This document shows positions 41,729 to 54,300 of a DNA stretch of 64,000 bases, piece by piece. The first letter of the stretch is position 1. Each line of letters starts with the position of its first letter. The notes beneath the pieces are model-generated. The model saw only the letters and a list, made by a program, of their open reading frames with translations, was not told the origin of the DNA and searched no databases. Origin of the DNA: Elusimicrobia bacterium GWA2_62_23. Lineage in GTDB: Bacteria > Elusimicrobiota > Elusimicrobia > Elusimicrobiales > UBA9959. The stretch is from the NCBI GenBank assembly GCA_001799635.1, contig MGTV01000048.1, positions 26,118 to 90,117 of the forward strand, written 5' to 3'. The translations under genes were made by a program, and so were the position numbers.

Positions 41729-43566
41729 AAAAGTTCCTCCCGCTGCTGCTCGCCCTCCTGCTCGGCCCCGCCGCCGCGGCGCGGGCGAACTTGTCCGTCA
41801 CCGCCGAGACCGACCGGGACACCGTCTCCATCGACGGAAACCTCTACCTGACCGTGACCGTTTCCGGGGATTCCCACAGCGTGCCGGAGCCCAAGCTCCC
41901 CAACATGCAGAATTTCAACGTCTACGATTCCGGCCGCAGCCAGAGCATTTCCATCATCAACGGCCGCATCACCACCTCCGTCTCCTTCACCTACATCCTG
42001 AGCCCGAGGTTCCTGGGAGTGCAGCGCATACCCGCCATCACGGTCTTTAACGGCAAGGAAAAGGCCGTGGCCCCGGAGATCCAGATCAACGTGACCAAGG
42101 CCCAGCAGGCCCAGGCCGCGCCGGCCCAGCCCGCGGCCCGCCGCCAGACCCGGCAGCCAGCCGCCAGGCAGGCGGCCCAGGGCGGCGCGGAGCCGATCTT
42201 CCTGAAGGCGGAACCGGACCGCCGCTCCGCCTACCCCGGGGAACAGATAAACCTCAGCATCAAGTTCTACACCTCCGTGCCGCTCAGTTCCAACCCGCAG
42301 TACGTGCCGCCCTCGTTCAAGAACCTGATCGCCGAGGACCTGCCGCCGGTGCGCAACGGCGAGACCGAGCTGAACGGCGTGCGCTACGCCTTCAGCGAGA
42401 TCAAGACGGCCCTCTTCGCCCTGAATTCCGGCCCCGCCGAGATCAGGCCGCTCACGGTGATAGCCCAGGTGCCCTCCCAGTCGCAGGTGGACCCTTTCGA
42501 CCCCAACTTCTTCCAGAACCTCATGGCCATGAGCGGCGCGCAGGGCACCAGCCGCGAGTTCAACACCGAGGCCATCAAGCTCGACATCAAGCCGCTGCCC
42601 GCCGGCGCCCCGGCGGACTTCAACGGCGCCGTGGGCGCCTATACAGTGAGCGCCTCCGCCGACCGCGCCGAGGCCAAGACCGGGGAAGCGGTCAATTTCT
42701 CCGTGACCATAACCGGCAACGGCAACCTGAAAGCCGTCACCGCGCCCAAACTGCCGGAACTCGCCGATTTCAAGGTCTTCGACACCATGAGCTCCCTCGA
42801 CGTGCGTAAGGAGGGGGACGTGATCAGCGGCAAGAAGACCTTTACCTACATCCTGGTGCCGCGCACCGAAGGCCGCCGCACCGTGCCGCCGGTAAAGTTC
42901 GCTTTCTTCGACCCCAAGGCCGGGGCCTACCGCGAGGTCCGCACCGAACCGGTGACCCTCCTGGTGGAAAAAGGCGCCGAAGGCGGCAAGAGCGTTTATT
43001 TCAACCCCGCCGCCGCGCCCGGGCCGGTCACGCCCTCCGGCTCCGACATCCGCTACGTGAAGGACCTGGCCTCGGCCCCGGCGCTGCCGCGCTTCGCCGA
43101 GGGGATCAACGCCCTGCCGGCGCCGCTGCACCTGCTGCCCGCCGGGCTGCTGCTGCTGGCTTTCTGGCTGGCCCGGCTCAACCGCTTCCGTTCGGCCAAC
43201 CCGCTGCTCTTCCGCTTTCGCCGGGCCCGCGGCGAGGCGGACCGCGACATCGACGAGGCCGAGGCCCTGATCAAGGCCGGCAAGACCAACGAGGCGGTCT
43301 CCGTGCTCTACGACTCCTTCATGGACTACCTCTCCGACAAATGCGGCCGGAAAGTTTCCGCCCTTACCATGAAGAAGGCCACCGACCTGATAAAGCAGCG
43401 TTTCCCCGCGGCGGCCGACCGCTCCCTGGAAGAGATCCGCGAGCTCTGGGGCGCCCTGGAACTCCGCCATTTCTCGCCGGAAACGGCGGCGGCGGAGGGG
43501 GCTTCCGACCTGGCCAAGAAGTACGCCCTGCTGCTGGAACTCCTGGAAAAGGAGCTGCGCGCATGA
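41725..43566 (+). CDS. BatD-like protein
   Basis: 613 residues from a GTG start that overlaps the previous stop. Signal peptide (about 1-22), then tandem beta-sandwich domains with the BatD pattern SFTYILSPRFLGVQRIPAIT and a later repeat KTFTYILVPRTEGRRTVPPV. A Gln/Ala/Arg linker lies near 130-155. A membrane segment near 475-490 leads to a cytoplasmic helical domain with DFMDYLSDKC-type residues. It belongs to the Bat complex at the inner membrane. It overlaps batE by 4 bases. Confidence 0.9.
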   Translation: MKKFLPLLLALLLGPAAAARANLSVTAETDRDTVSIDGNLYLTVTVSGDSHSVPEPKLPNMQNFNVYDSGRSQSISIINGRITTSVSFTYILSPRFLGVQRIPAITVFNGKEKAVAPEIQINVTKAQQAQAAPAQPAARRQTRQPAARQAAQGGAEPIFLKAEPDRRSAYPGEQINLSIKFYTSVPLSSNPQYVPPSFKNLIAEDLPPVRNGETELNGVRYAFSEIKTALFALNSGPAEIRPLTVIAQVPSQSQVDPFDPNFFQNLMAMSGAQGTSREFNTEAIKLDIKPLPAGAPADFNGAVGAYTVSASADRAEAKTGEAVNFSVTITGNGNLKAVTAPKLPELADFKVFDTMSSLDVRKEGDVISGKKTFTYILVPRTEGRRTVPPVKFAFFDPKAGAYREVRTEPVTLLVEKGAEGGKSVYFNPAAAPGPVTPSGSDIRYVKDLASAPALPRFAEGINALPAPLHLLPAGLLLLAFWLARLNRFRSANPLLFRFRRARGEADRDIDEAEALIKAGKTNEAVSVLYDSFMDYLSDKCGRKVSALTMKKATDLIKQRFPAAADRSLEEIRELWGALELRHFSPETAAAEGASDLAKKYALLLELLEKELRA

Positions 43567-44333
43567 AACTGCTCGCCCTGTTCTTCCTTCTGCTCCAGGC
43601 CGCGCCCGCCGCGGCCTACGACCGCAGCGAACTCGCGGAGTTCAACGACCTGTACAAGACCGGCCGCTATGAGGAGGCCCTGGAAGGCTACCGTTCGGTG
43701 CTCGCCGGCGACCCGGCCAACCCCTCCGCCTGGTACAACGCCGGCAACGCCCTCTTCCGCCTCAACCGCCCCGGCCCGGCGGTGCTGAACTATTCCCGCG
43801 CCTTCATCCTGGACCCGCGCTCGCCGGACATCCGGGCCAACCTGGACTACGCCCTGAAGCAGACCGGCCAGCAGCTGGTGCCGGAAACCGTGCCGGCCGC
43901 GCTCCACTACGTTTACTACATGCTGTCGGACGGGGAACTTAAAGCCGCGGCGCTCATCTGCTTCTGGCTGGCCTGCCTGGCCGGCGCGGCGGGCTTCCTG
44001 CTGGACGGCAGCGCCCCCGGCCGGGCGGCCGGCAGGGCCGCGGCCGTCAGCGCCGTAATGACGCTCCTGGCGCTGGCCTGGCTGGGGGGGCGCGTGACCA
44101 CGTCGCCCTTCTCGGAGGGCGGCGTGGTGGTGAAGCAGGGAGGGGCGCGCATGCTCAGCGGCCCCGGTGAGAACTTCAAGACCTACGCTTCGGCGCCGGA
44201 AGGCCGGCTGGTGCGCATCCTGGACGCCGGCGACGACGCGTATTATGAGATCGGGCTGCAGAAGGAAGGAATAAAGGGCTGGGCCCTCAAGTCGGAGATA
44301 GAACTGCTGACCCCAAAAAGGACTTCGAAATGA
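43563..44333 (+). CDS. BatE-like TPR/SH3 membrane protein
   Basis: 256 residues. Signal peptide (about 1-18), two TPR motifs (YKTGRYEEALEGYRSVL; AWYNAGNALFRLNRPGPAV), two membrane segments (about 122-165), and a C-terminal bacterial SH3-like domain (about 185-250) including ARMLSGPGENFKTYASAPEG and GIKGWALKSEIELL. This is the BatE architecture and closes the Bat set. The stop overlaps rpiB (ATGA). Confidence 0.85.
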   Translation: MKLLALFFLLLQAAPAAAYDRSELAEFNDLYKTGRYEEALEGYRSVLAGDPANPSAWYNAGNALFRLNRPGPAVLNYSRAFILDPRSPDIRANLDYALKQTGQQLVPETVPAALHYVYYMLSDGELKAAALICFWLACLAGAAGFLLDGSAPGRAAGRAAAVSAVMTLLALAWLGGRVTTSPFSEGGVVVKQGGARMLSGPGENFKTYASAPEGRLVRILDAGDDAYYEIGLQKEGIKGWALKSEIELLTPKRTSK

Positions 44334-44779
44334 AAATAGCCATAGCTAGCGACCACGCCGGGTATCCCCTGAAAGCCGCCCTGCTCCCCTACCTGAAAAA
44401 ACTGGGCCATGAGGCCCTGGACCTGGGCACCGATTCGCCCGACAAGTCCGTGGATTACCCGGACTTCGCCGCCGCCGCCGGGCGCGCGGTGGTTTCCGGC
44501 CGCGCCGAACGGGGCATAGTGGTATGCGGCTCCGGCGTAGGCGCCTGCGTGGCCGCCAACAAACTCAAGGGCGTACGGGCCGGCCTCTGCCACGACACCT
44601 ACTCCGCCCACCAGGGCGTGGAGCACGACGACATCAACGTGCTCTGCCTGGGCGCCCGCATAATAGGGGAAGCCCTCGCCTTCGAAATAGCGGCGGCCTT
44701 CGTCAACGCCCGCTTCTCCAAAGAAGAACGCCACGCCCGCCGCCTGAAGAAAGTGACCGACCTGGAACAGGGCGCCTGA
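44330..44779 (+). CDS. rpiB: Ribose-5-phosphate isomerase B
   Basis: 149 residues, normal length. Interconverts ribulose 5-phosphate and ribose 5-phosphate. Asp9 and His10 (SDHAG), the catalytic base Cys66 (VVCGSGVGACVAANK) and His99 (QGVEHDD) are all in place at the E. coli RpiB numbers. Co-transcription with the Bat genes through a 4-base overlap is unusual and may only reflect operon compaction. Confidence 0.95.
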   Translation: MKIAIASDHAGYPLKAALLPYLKKLGHEALDLGTDSPDKSVDYPDFAAAAGRAVVSGRAERGIVVCGSGVGACVAANKLKGVRAGLCHDTYSAHQGVEHDDINVLCLGARIIGEALAFEIAAAFVNARFSKEERHARRLKKVTDLEQGA

Positions 44780-44825
44780 TCCGCCCGCCAAACCCGCAAA
44801 GAACCGCGGCTGCGACGCACCGGCT

Positions 44826-44850
44826 TAATGATACTTTTGAGGTATCATTA
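44826..44850 (+). promoter_or_regulatory. Hairpin in the upstream region of the 108-residue gene
   Basis: A perfect 9-bp inverted repeat (TAATGATAC at 44826-44834 with its complement at 44842-44850, 7-base loop). No T run follows, so it is not a classical terminator. It could be an operator or leader structure for the gene at 44976. Confidence 0.45.
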
Positions 44851-44975
44851 CGTCGGGAAAGCCCTTGACCAGCGGGGAGAAAAGAGGTATCCTTATCCCT
44901 GAGGGGAAACATCACACTATTCATCAGCGCAGCCCTACCTTAAAGACGTTCCGGGAAAGTACGGAGGAAAGCGAA

Positions 44976-45302
44976 ATGCTTAAATTAGCCGTGAAAAAGA
45001 ACACTAACAAAACCGCCAAGACCCAGCTCACCAACACCGAGGAGTACGTGGTGGTGGACTACCCGAAGAACCTGGAGACCATCACCTCCCGGCATTATTC
45101 GGTCCGCATAGGCTCCAGCGACTGCACCGGCGTGGACATTTCCGTCAACGACCAGCCCTGGCAGCCCTGCCGCTACGCCGTCGGCTACTGGTGGTTCGAC
45201 TGGAACAACTTCCAGCCCGGCACCCACCAGCTGGTGGCCCGCATGCACAAGCGCAACGGGGAGTACCTGATCTCCAAGCGCCGCCGCTGCAAAGTCGTCT
45301 AA
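44976..45302 (+). CDS. Hypothetical small beta-rich protein, 108 aa
   Basis: The ATG at 44976 has an excellent GGAGG site 8 bases upstream, so the longer upstream frame was rejected. There is no signal peptide. After a basic N-terminus (KLAVKKNTNKTAK) the sequence is a single predicted Ig-like beta-sandwich: EYVVVDYPKNLETITSRHYS, VDISVNDQPWQPCRYAVGYWW, FDWNNFQPGTHQLVARMHK. The pattern resembles surface Ig-like modules and may bind carbohydrate, but I cannot name a family. Two Cys (near 50 and 66) are present. A terminator follows. Confidence 0.7.
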   Translation: MLKLAVKKNTNKTAKTQLTNTEEYVVVDYPKNLETITSRHYSVRIGSSDCTGVDISVNDQPWQPCRYAVGYWWFDWNNFQPGTHQLVARMHKRNGEYLISKRRRCKVV

Positions 45303-45348
45303 AAAGCAGAGCAGTAGAGGAACAGCCGTCTTTCCGTGGAGCCCCCGG

Positions 45349-45385
45349 GCCCCGTAAAGGCGGCTGCGCCTTTATAGGGCTTTTT
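45349..45385 (+). terminator. Terminator after the 108-residue gene
   Basis: A 12-13-pair stem with one mismatch (45349-45361 with 45368-45380, loop GGCTGC), followed by five T. The -10-like TACAAT of pyk (45387-45392) follows at once. Confidence 0.75.
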
Positions 45386-45398
45386 GTACAATAGAGTC

Positions 45399-46424
45399 AT
45401 GACCAAAACGCCGCGCTGCCCCAGGACCAGGATACTGGCCACGCTCGGGCCGGCCAGTTCCTGTCCGGCCGTGCTCAGGAAACTCTACGCCGCCGGCCTG
45501 GACGCCGTGCGCCTCAACTTCTCCCACGGCACCAATGAAGAGCACGCCGCGCGCGTGCGCCTGGTGCGTGACCTCAACCGCAAGCTGCGCCGGCACGTCC
45601 TCATACTGCAGGACCTCAAAGGCAACCGTATCCGCATAGGCCGCCTCAAGGCGCCGCTGGAACTGCCGCGCCGCGCCCGCGTAACCCTGACGCAGGCGCC
45701 GGCCGCCCGGGCCGGGGAAATACCTTTCGACTACCGCGGCTCCCTCAAGGTGATAAAGAAAAGCCACTTCATCTACATAGACGACGGCAACATAGCGCTG
45801 GAAGTGAAAGCCGTCGGCCGGGATTCGCTAACCTGCGAAGTGACCGCGGGCGGCACGCTAAAAGAACGCAAAGGCCTCAATATCCCGCAGGCCCACCTGG
45901 ATTTCCCGCTCTTGTCCGCGGAAGATAAGGCGGACATCGCTTTCGGCCTGACGCTCAAACCCGATTTCGTGGCCCAGTCCTTCGTGCGCGGCCGGGAGGA
46001 CGTGCTGGCCGTGGCCCGGCTGGTGAAGCCGCAGAACCCCGGCTGCAGGATCATCGCCAAGATAGAGGCGAGGGAATCAGTAGCCAACCTCGAAGAGATA
46101 GCGGCCGCCGCCGACGGCCTGATGGTGGCCCGCGGCGACCTGGGGGTAATGTTCCCGCTGTGGGAAGTGCCCATGCTGCAGAAGCGCATAATAGAACTCT
46201 GCAACCGGCTGAAGAAGCCGGTGATCACGGCCACCCAGATGCTGGAAACCATGACCGGCAACCCCCTGCCCACGCGGGCGGAGGTTTCCGACGTGGCCAA
46301 CGCGGTGCTGGACGGCACCGACTACGTGATGCTCTCCGCCGAAACGGCCGCGGGCAAGTACCCCGTGGAGGCCGTGCGCATGATGAACCAGGTAATAAAA
46401 CACACCGAAGGCTGCCGGCAATAG
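45399..46424 (+). CDS. pyk: Pyruvate kinase lacking the C-terminal domain
   Basis: 341 residues from the ATG at 45399. Converts phosphoenolpyruvate and ADP to pyruvate and ATP. The A (barrel) and B domains are present: [29 protein letters not shown], the B-domain [11 protein letters not shown], the active-site KIEARESV and ARGDLGV, and ATQMLETM. The sequence stops right after the barrel helix [15 protein letters not shown], whereas common enzymes are about 470 residues with a C-terminal allosteric domain. No frameshifted remainder is visible before the ABC-F gene. It is therefore a natural short form, likely unregulated by sugar phosphates. Confidence 0.9.
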   Translation: MTKTPRCPRTRILATLGPASSCPAVLRKLYAAGLDAVRLNFSHGTNEEHAARVRLVRDLNRKLRRHVLILQDLKGNRIRIGRLKAPLELPRRARVTLTQAPAARAGEIPFDYRGSLKVIKKSHFIYIDDGNIALEVKAVGRDSLTCEVTAGGTLKERKGLNIPQAHLDFPLLSAEDKADIAFGLTLKPDFVAQSFVRGREDVLAVARLVKPQNPGCRIIAKIEARESVANLEEIAAAADGLMVARGDLGVMFPLWEVPMLQKRIIELCNRLKKPVITATQMLETMTGNPLPTRAEVSDVANAVLDGTDYVMLSAETAAGKYPVEAVRMMNQVIKHTEGCRQ

Positions 46425-46446
46425 CCGCCCAAAAAACCGCTCTCCC

Positions 46447-48237
<1,791 letters not shown>

Positions 48238-48306
48238 CCCGGGAGAGATAACACTCCCGACTCAATAAAACCCGCCATCTCCGACGACGGTGCCCCGGCT
48301 ATATTG

Positions 48307-48312
48307 TATAAT
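48307..48312 (+). promoter_or_regulatory. -10-like element upstream of the giant gene
   Basis: TATAAT at 48307-48312; no convincing -35 is seen 17 bases further upstream. A GAGGAG ribosome binding site (about 48338-48343) precedes the ATG at 48349. Confidence 0.45.
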
Positions 48313-48348
48313 TGCTCAAGTCAGGGCGGCACTTTCCGAGGAGACATA

Positions 48349-51300
48349 ATGAATCACTTCGCTAAATTTCACATCGCTTTTTATTTCTTTGCCGGCTTAC
48401 CTCTGACGGTTCTGGCCCAGGCAAACGCCGATTCGCCCTGCGCCGTATTCGGGCAGCAGGTAGAACGAAAGAACCTCGCTGACGGAGCGGGAAAGTGGGG
48501 GAACCTGGCCAAGGCCATAGCCGCTGACCCGCTGGCCGCGCAGTTGGGCCTGGACAAACTGGCCTACGGCGCGGGAAACCGCGTCTCGTACGATTTCGAC
48601 CTGAAAATAGGGGACGACGAACTGGAACTGGAGGGCGACCTCTACTTCGATCCGGAGCCCGCCGCCGGCGCCCCCGCCGCCACCCTGCGCGCCAAGACCC
48701 AGTCCCGCACCCGGACCGACCTGGTGGAGCTGGGCGCCCTGCGCGCTACCGCGGCCGAACTGCACGCCGCCCTCTACAAGGAGACCGGCGGCTATAAGCT
48801 CTACGCGCGCCTGGTGCCGTATTTCGCCGATCATAACAAGGAACCCCGTCCCTGCATCATGCTCTCCAAAGGCAAAGAGGGGGTGGACTTCGCCGTGACC
48901 GGCGGCGGCCTGCTGCTCAAGGAGCTCTACCCGGCGGCCGGGAAAGTTAAGTTCTTCGACCAGTTCGCCCTCAAGGGCGTGGCCAAGCAGGGCAAGGAAA
49001 TAGACGTGCTGGGCGCCGTGAACGGCAAGGATCTCAAGGCCGAATTCGAGAACGGGCGGGACTACCTGCTGGTGACCGGCCAGGACCTGGTCCTGTCCGA
49101 TTTCATCCCCGAGGCGGGGGCGGCGCCTTTCCTGGACGGCTTCTCTTTCGAAAGTTTAGAACTGGCCGGCGGCACCATGACCGTAAACGGCCTGCAGAAC
49201 GGCAAGAAAGTTTCCGTCTGGCGCGGCGCGGATAAAAAGTCCTTCGCCGTGGAGGGCGACGATCTGAAACTGGAAGACTTCATTCCCGCGGCCGCCAAGG
49301 TGCCCTGCGTCAACGGCCTGGCGCTCGACAGCGTGGTGAACCGCGACGGCCAGCTGGCCATTACCGGCAAGCTGGGCGGCAAGGCCGTGGCGGCCGCCGC
49401 CTACCCGGCGGAGAACCGCCTGGAGCTGAGCGGCCCGGCCCTGAGCCTGCCCGCCTGCCTGCCCGCCTTCGACCTGCCTTTTTTTAAGTTCTTCTCCTTC
49501 GGCGGTCTCTTCAGCTGGCCCGACCGGCTGGAGATAGACGGCACCGTGAACGGCAAGGACGTGAAACTGGTCTGGATCTTCGCGCCCAATACCGTGACCG
49601 TGACCGGCGAGAGCCTGCGCCTGGACGACTTCATTCCCGAAGCGGCCAAGGTGCCCACGCTCAAGGGCTTCGCCTTCCTGAGCCTGGAATACTCCAAGGC
49701 CTCCACCCGCGTGCAGGGCACCGTGAGCGGCAAGGCCATTAGCGTGACCCAGTCCAACGCCGACAAGACCTTTACCATCACGGGCGATAAGCTGACCCTG
49801 GCCGATTTCATCCCCGAGACCGCCGGTCTGACTTACCTCGACCGCTTTACCCTCAGCAAGGTACAGAGGCGCTCCGGCGGCGTTAGCGTGGCCGGCGCCG
49901 TGGACGGCAAGGCCGTGACGGTGGACAATGACGAGGCGGCCAAGGCCTTCACCATCACCGGCGAAAGCCTGAAGCTGGCCGACTTCGTGCCCGAGGCCGC
50001 GCAGGTGCCTTTCCTGCAGGTCTTCGCGGCGACCTCGGTGCGCAGTTCTCCCGACGAGTTCCTGGTGACCGGCAAGGCGGGCGCCAAGGCCGTGACGGTG
50101 GACGACCACCTCTCCTCAAATATCTTCACCGTGACCGGCGCGGGCCTGACCCTGCAGGATTTCTTCCCGGCGGCCGCCGAGGTCCCGGCGCTGAACGCCT
50201 TCGCCTTCGAGCGCTTCACCCATACCGCCGACGCGGTGGCCGCCGCCGGCCGGGTGAACAACAAGGCCGTGAGCGTACAAAGCGGCCCCGGCACAGGCGA
50301 ATTCACCGTGAAAGGCGACGCCCTGAAGCTCGCGGACTTCGTCCCGGCGGCCGCCAAAGTGCCTTACCTGGCCAATTACGCCTTCCTCTCGCTGACGCGC
50401 TCCGAAGCGCAGCTGCGCGTGGACGGCACCGTGAACGGCAAGAACGCCGCCGTCACGCTGGACAAGGCCGCCAAGACCTATACCGTCACCGGCTCGGCGC
50501 TGCAGCTGGCCGATTTCGTGCCCGACGCCGCCAAACTTCCCTACCTGGCCCGTTTCGATCTGACAAAGGTGCAGGAGCGCCCCGACGGGGTGCTGGTGAT
50601 AGGCGACGTGGACGGCAAGGCCGTCTCGGTAGAATATTTCCGGGCTACGGCCTCCTTCAAAGTGACCGGCGACGGCCTGCAGCTCAAGGACTTCATCCCG
50701 CAGGCGGCCGGCGTGGCCTACCTGGACAATTTCAAATTCGACTCGCTCGCCTACGCGGCCTCCGTACTGACCGTGACCGGCCGCATCAACGACAAGGCCG
50801 TGACCGTCAAGAAGACCCTGGGCGCGCCGGACTTCTCCGTGACCGGCGACAGCCTGACGCTGGCGGACTTCATCCCCGGCGCCGACCAGGTGCCCTGCGT
50901 GAGCGCCTTCGCGCTGGACAATGTGCGCCGCTCCGACGCCGAGCTGGGCATAGCCGGCAAGGTGGGCGGCAAGCCGGTGTCCATCACCGACTATATCGCC
51001 GAGAACCGCGTGCAGATGACCGGCCCTGGCCTCAGCCTGCCCGCCTGCCTGCCGCTCTCTCTGAACATCCCTTTCCTCAAGCTCTTCAGCTTCGGCGCCC
51101 TTTTCAGCTGGCCCGACCGGCTGGAGGTGGACGGCACCGTGAACGGCAAGGACGTGAAGGTGGTGTGGGTGTTCGCGCCCGATACCGTGACCGTGACCGG
51201 CGACAGCATAAAGCTCGCCGATGTGCTGCCCTCCACGGCGCGCCTGCCTTTCCTGAACTCTTTCGCCTTCCTGGAACTGGATTACTCCAAGGCCGAGACC

Positions 51301-54300
51301 TCGGTGAGCGGCACCGTAACGGGCAAGAACGTGACCGTGACCAAGGACAATGCCTCCGAGTCGCTGAAGGTGACCGGCGACGACCTGAAACTCACCGACT
51401 TCGTGCCAGAGGCGGCCGGTCTGCCTTTCCTTAAAACTTTCGCCTTCGACGCCCTGCTTTACACTCCGACGGCGATCACCGTGAACGGCACCATAAATTT
51501 CAAGGCCGTGGCGGTGAACAAACCTTTCGGCCCCGGCGCGGGCTTTACCGCTACGGGCGAAGGCCTGACGCTCGCCGACATAGTGCCCGAGGCCGGCGGC
51601 CTCAAGGCCTTCGACAAGTTGGCCCTGGACCTGGTCTCGGTCTCACCCGCCGAAGTAAAAGTGGCCGGCAAGCTCGGCGGCAAAGCGGTAGCCTTCTCGC
51701 GCACCCGCGGCGACAAGCCGGTGTCCACCATCACGGCCGACGGCCTGACGCTGGGGGACATCTACGCCCCGCTGGCGGCCCTGCCCGCCGTGAACGCCGT
51801 GTCCATGGATAAGCTCAGCCTCGACGGCTCCTCCGTGGAGGCCGAGGCGCGCCTCAACGGCGTAAAGGTGGCCGTGGCCGCCCACGCCGACGCAGGCGAC
51901 TCCGGCGCCTATACCGCCATCTTCTTCGACACGCTCTCGGCCGGCACCTTCATACCCGCCGCGCAGGGCCACGTGGTAAACGAGCTTGCGCTGGAAAAGG
52001 CCCTGTTCGTAGTACAGCCGGCTGGCTCGCAGCCGCGCACGCTGGCCGCGGCGGACCTGCCCGGCAGCCTGGCCAGATTGGCCGGCTGGGGCGGGGGAGA
52101 CAGCCTGCCGCTCGCCGAAGGCGTTAATTTCGCCGCCTGGCTCAATGTAGGCAAGTCCGGCTCCCTAGGCGCCGCCTTCCGCACCGCCGGCCTGCCGCCG
52201 GCGAGCCTGCTGCTGAAAGGCACGCTCTCGCCGAACACCTTCAAGAACATGACCGGCAAGTCGCAGACGGCCGCAGCCTCCCTGCAGGAAGCCGACAAGC
52301 AGGCCCTGCTCGCCGGGCTGAACCTGTCCGTGCCCGTGCCCCTGCCTCCGCTGCCGGCGCTCGCCGGCATGGTGACCGTGCGCGGCCCCGCCATCCTCTC
52401 CATAGGCGGCGACGCCAGGAGCAAAAGTTCGCTCTGGGCCCGCGTGCCCGCGGCCATAGCCGCCTCCAAGCCGGCGGGGGACCTGGACGTTTCCCTGCAG
52501 TTCGGCCTCGACGTGACCGGCGCCGGCATTAACGAGAAGCTGGACGCGCTGGTAAGCCTCGACAAGGGCGCGCGCGCCGGCTACAGCCTGCTCGCCGTCT
52601 ACGAAGGCGCCTGGAAGCAGCCTTTCGGCATACAGGGCCTGACCCTCGACAATGGCGGCTTCGAGTTCAGCCTGGAGAAAAGCGCCGACGCCTCTAAGAG
52701 CGGCCTGGGCTTCTTCGCCACCGCCCTGATAGGCCAGAAGAGCGTGGCCGTGACCGCCCAGCTCAAAAGGGAGAACGGCAAGCTCTCGCTCGAGTACTTC
52801 GAACTGGACGGCAAGTTCCGTCCCGGCGACTTCCCCGGCGGCAAGAACATCCCCTACGGCGACAAGTTCGAACTGGACCAGTTAAAGCTCTCCCCGCGCG
52901 GCATAGAGGCGAAGACCGTCATAGCCGGCAAGAAGGTGGACGCCTACCTGTTCGACGCCGGCGCCGCCGGCGCGCCCAACTGGATCTTCGCCGCGGCCCA
53001 GAAGAACTTCAGCGTGGCCGAGCTGCTGCCGGCCGCCAGGGCAATTAAGCCGCTGGCCGCCATGACCATACCCGACGCCGCGCTGATAGTCTCCGAGAAG
53101 GGCCTCAAGAACGCGGACCGCGCCTCGCTCGGCGTGATAGCCAAGGACCTGTTCGACCGCGTGCTCGGCAAGTCGGCCGTAAAGATCAATGTTCCCGACG
53201 GGATCAGCGTACTGGCCGGCTTCGACGCCGACGCCATGGGCCCCGTGGGCAAGGGCCTGCGCGGCATAGGCGTGCACGACGACGCCCTGGTGATGGGCGC
53301 CGTTACCGGCGTCTTCGCCGGCAATCCGGGCGTGATGCTCTCCATAACCATGGAGAGCGGCGGCGACCCCAAGGGCCTGCCGAAGAAAGTGGTCAGCTTC
53401 CGGCCCGGCGTGCCTCCCTCCTACTTCATCCAGTGGTCCGGCACCGAGCTGGACGCCGGCCTGAAAGCGCCGCTGGTGGTCAGGGCCGGCAAGGAAACGC
53501 TGAACATGGACGCCGACCTGGAGCTCAAGTTCGCCGACAGCGGCGTGGGCGTGAAGGTGCTGGCCGCCATGGACGGCACCTGGCGCCAGCCTTTCGGCAT
53601 CAAGGGGCTGATCCTCAAGAACGTGAAACTGGACCTGGCCGTGAACGAGACCGGCGAGGTGCAGCTGGGCTTCGCCGGCGACCAGCTGTTCGGCCGCTGC
53701 TCCAATCCCAAGTCGCAGGACTGTCTGGACCTGGACATGGCCATGAGCGTGAAGATCCCGCTGGAAGACGGCCTGCCCGACGGCGTGGCTTTCGCCGGCA
53801 AGACGCCGCGGCTGGGCCTGGCCCAGCTCCTGGACATCACCGAGGGTCTTACCGGCGCGCCGGCCGGCAGCCTGCTGGCGCAGCCCGCGCCTTTCTTCGA
53901 AATAAAGGACGCGCAGCTGGCCTTCGCCACCCCCGGCGCTTCGGACCCGCAACTGGGCCTGGTGGGCGAGGGATTCGCTTTCGCCGGCACTTTCGTGTTC
54001 ATGAACCGCGAGTTGGGCCGTGTAAAAGGTTCGGGCGGCCCTTCCGGCACCGCCGTGAAAGGGACAATAGGCGACATAGACCTGGAGATCATCAAGTTCA
54101 CCGGCAACAGCATAGATTTCGCGCTGGGCGCCAAACCGCGCTACGCCATAGATTCCAGCGTGAACCTGCTGGGCGCGCCCCAGAAAGTAAAACTGGACAT
54201 AGAGCCGCCCTACTTCGAGTTCGACCTGACAGAAAAGCTGGGCGCTTTCGGGAACGCGCTGCTGACCGTACGCATGGACGGCTTCGACCTCAAGAAGGGC

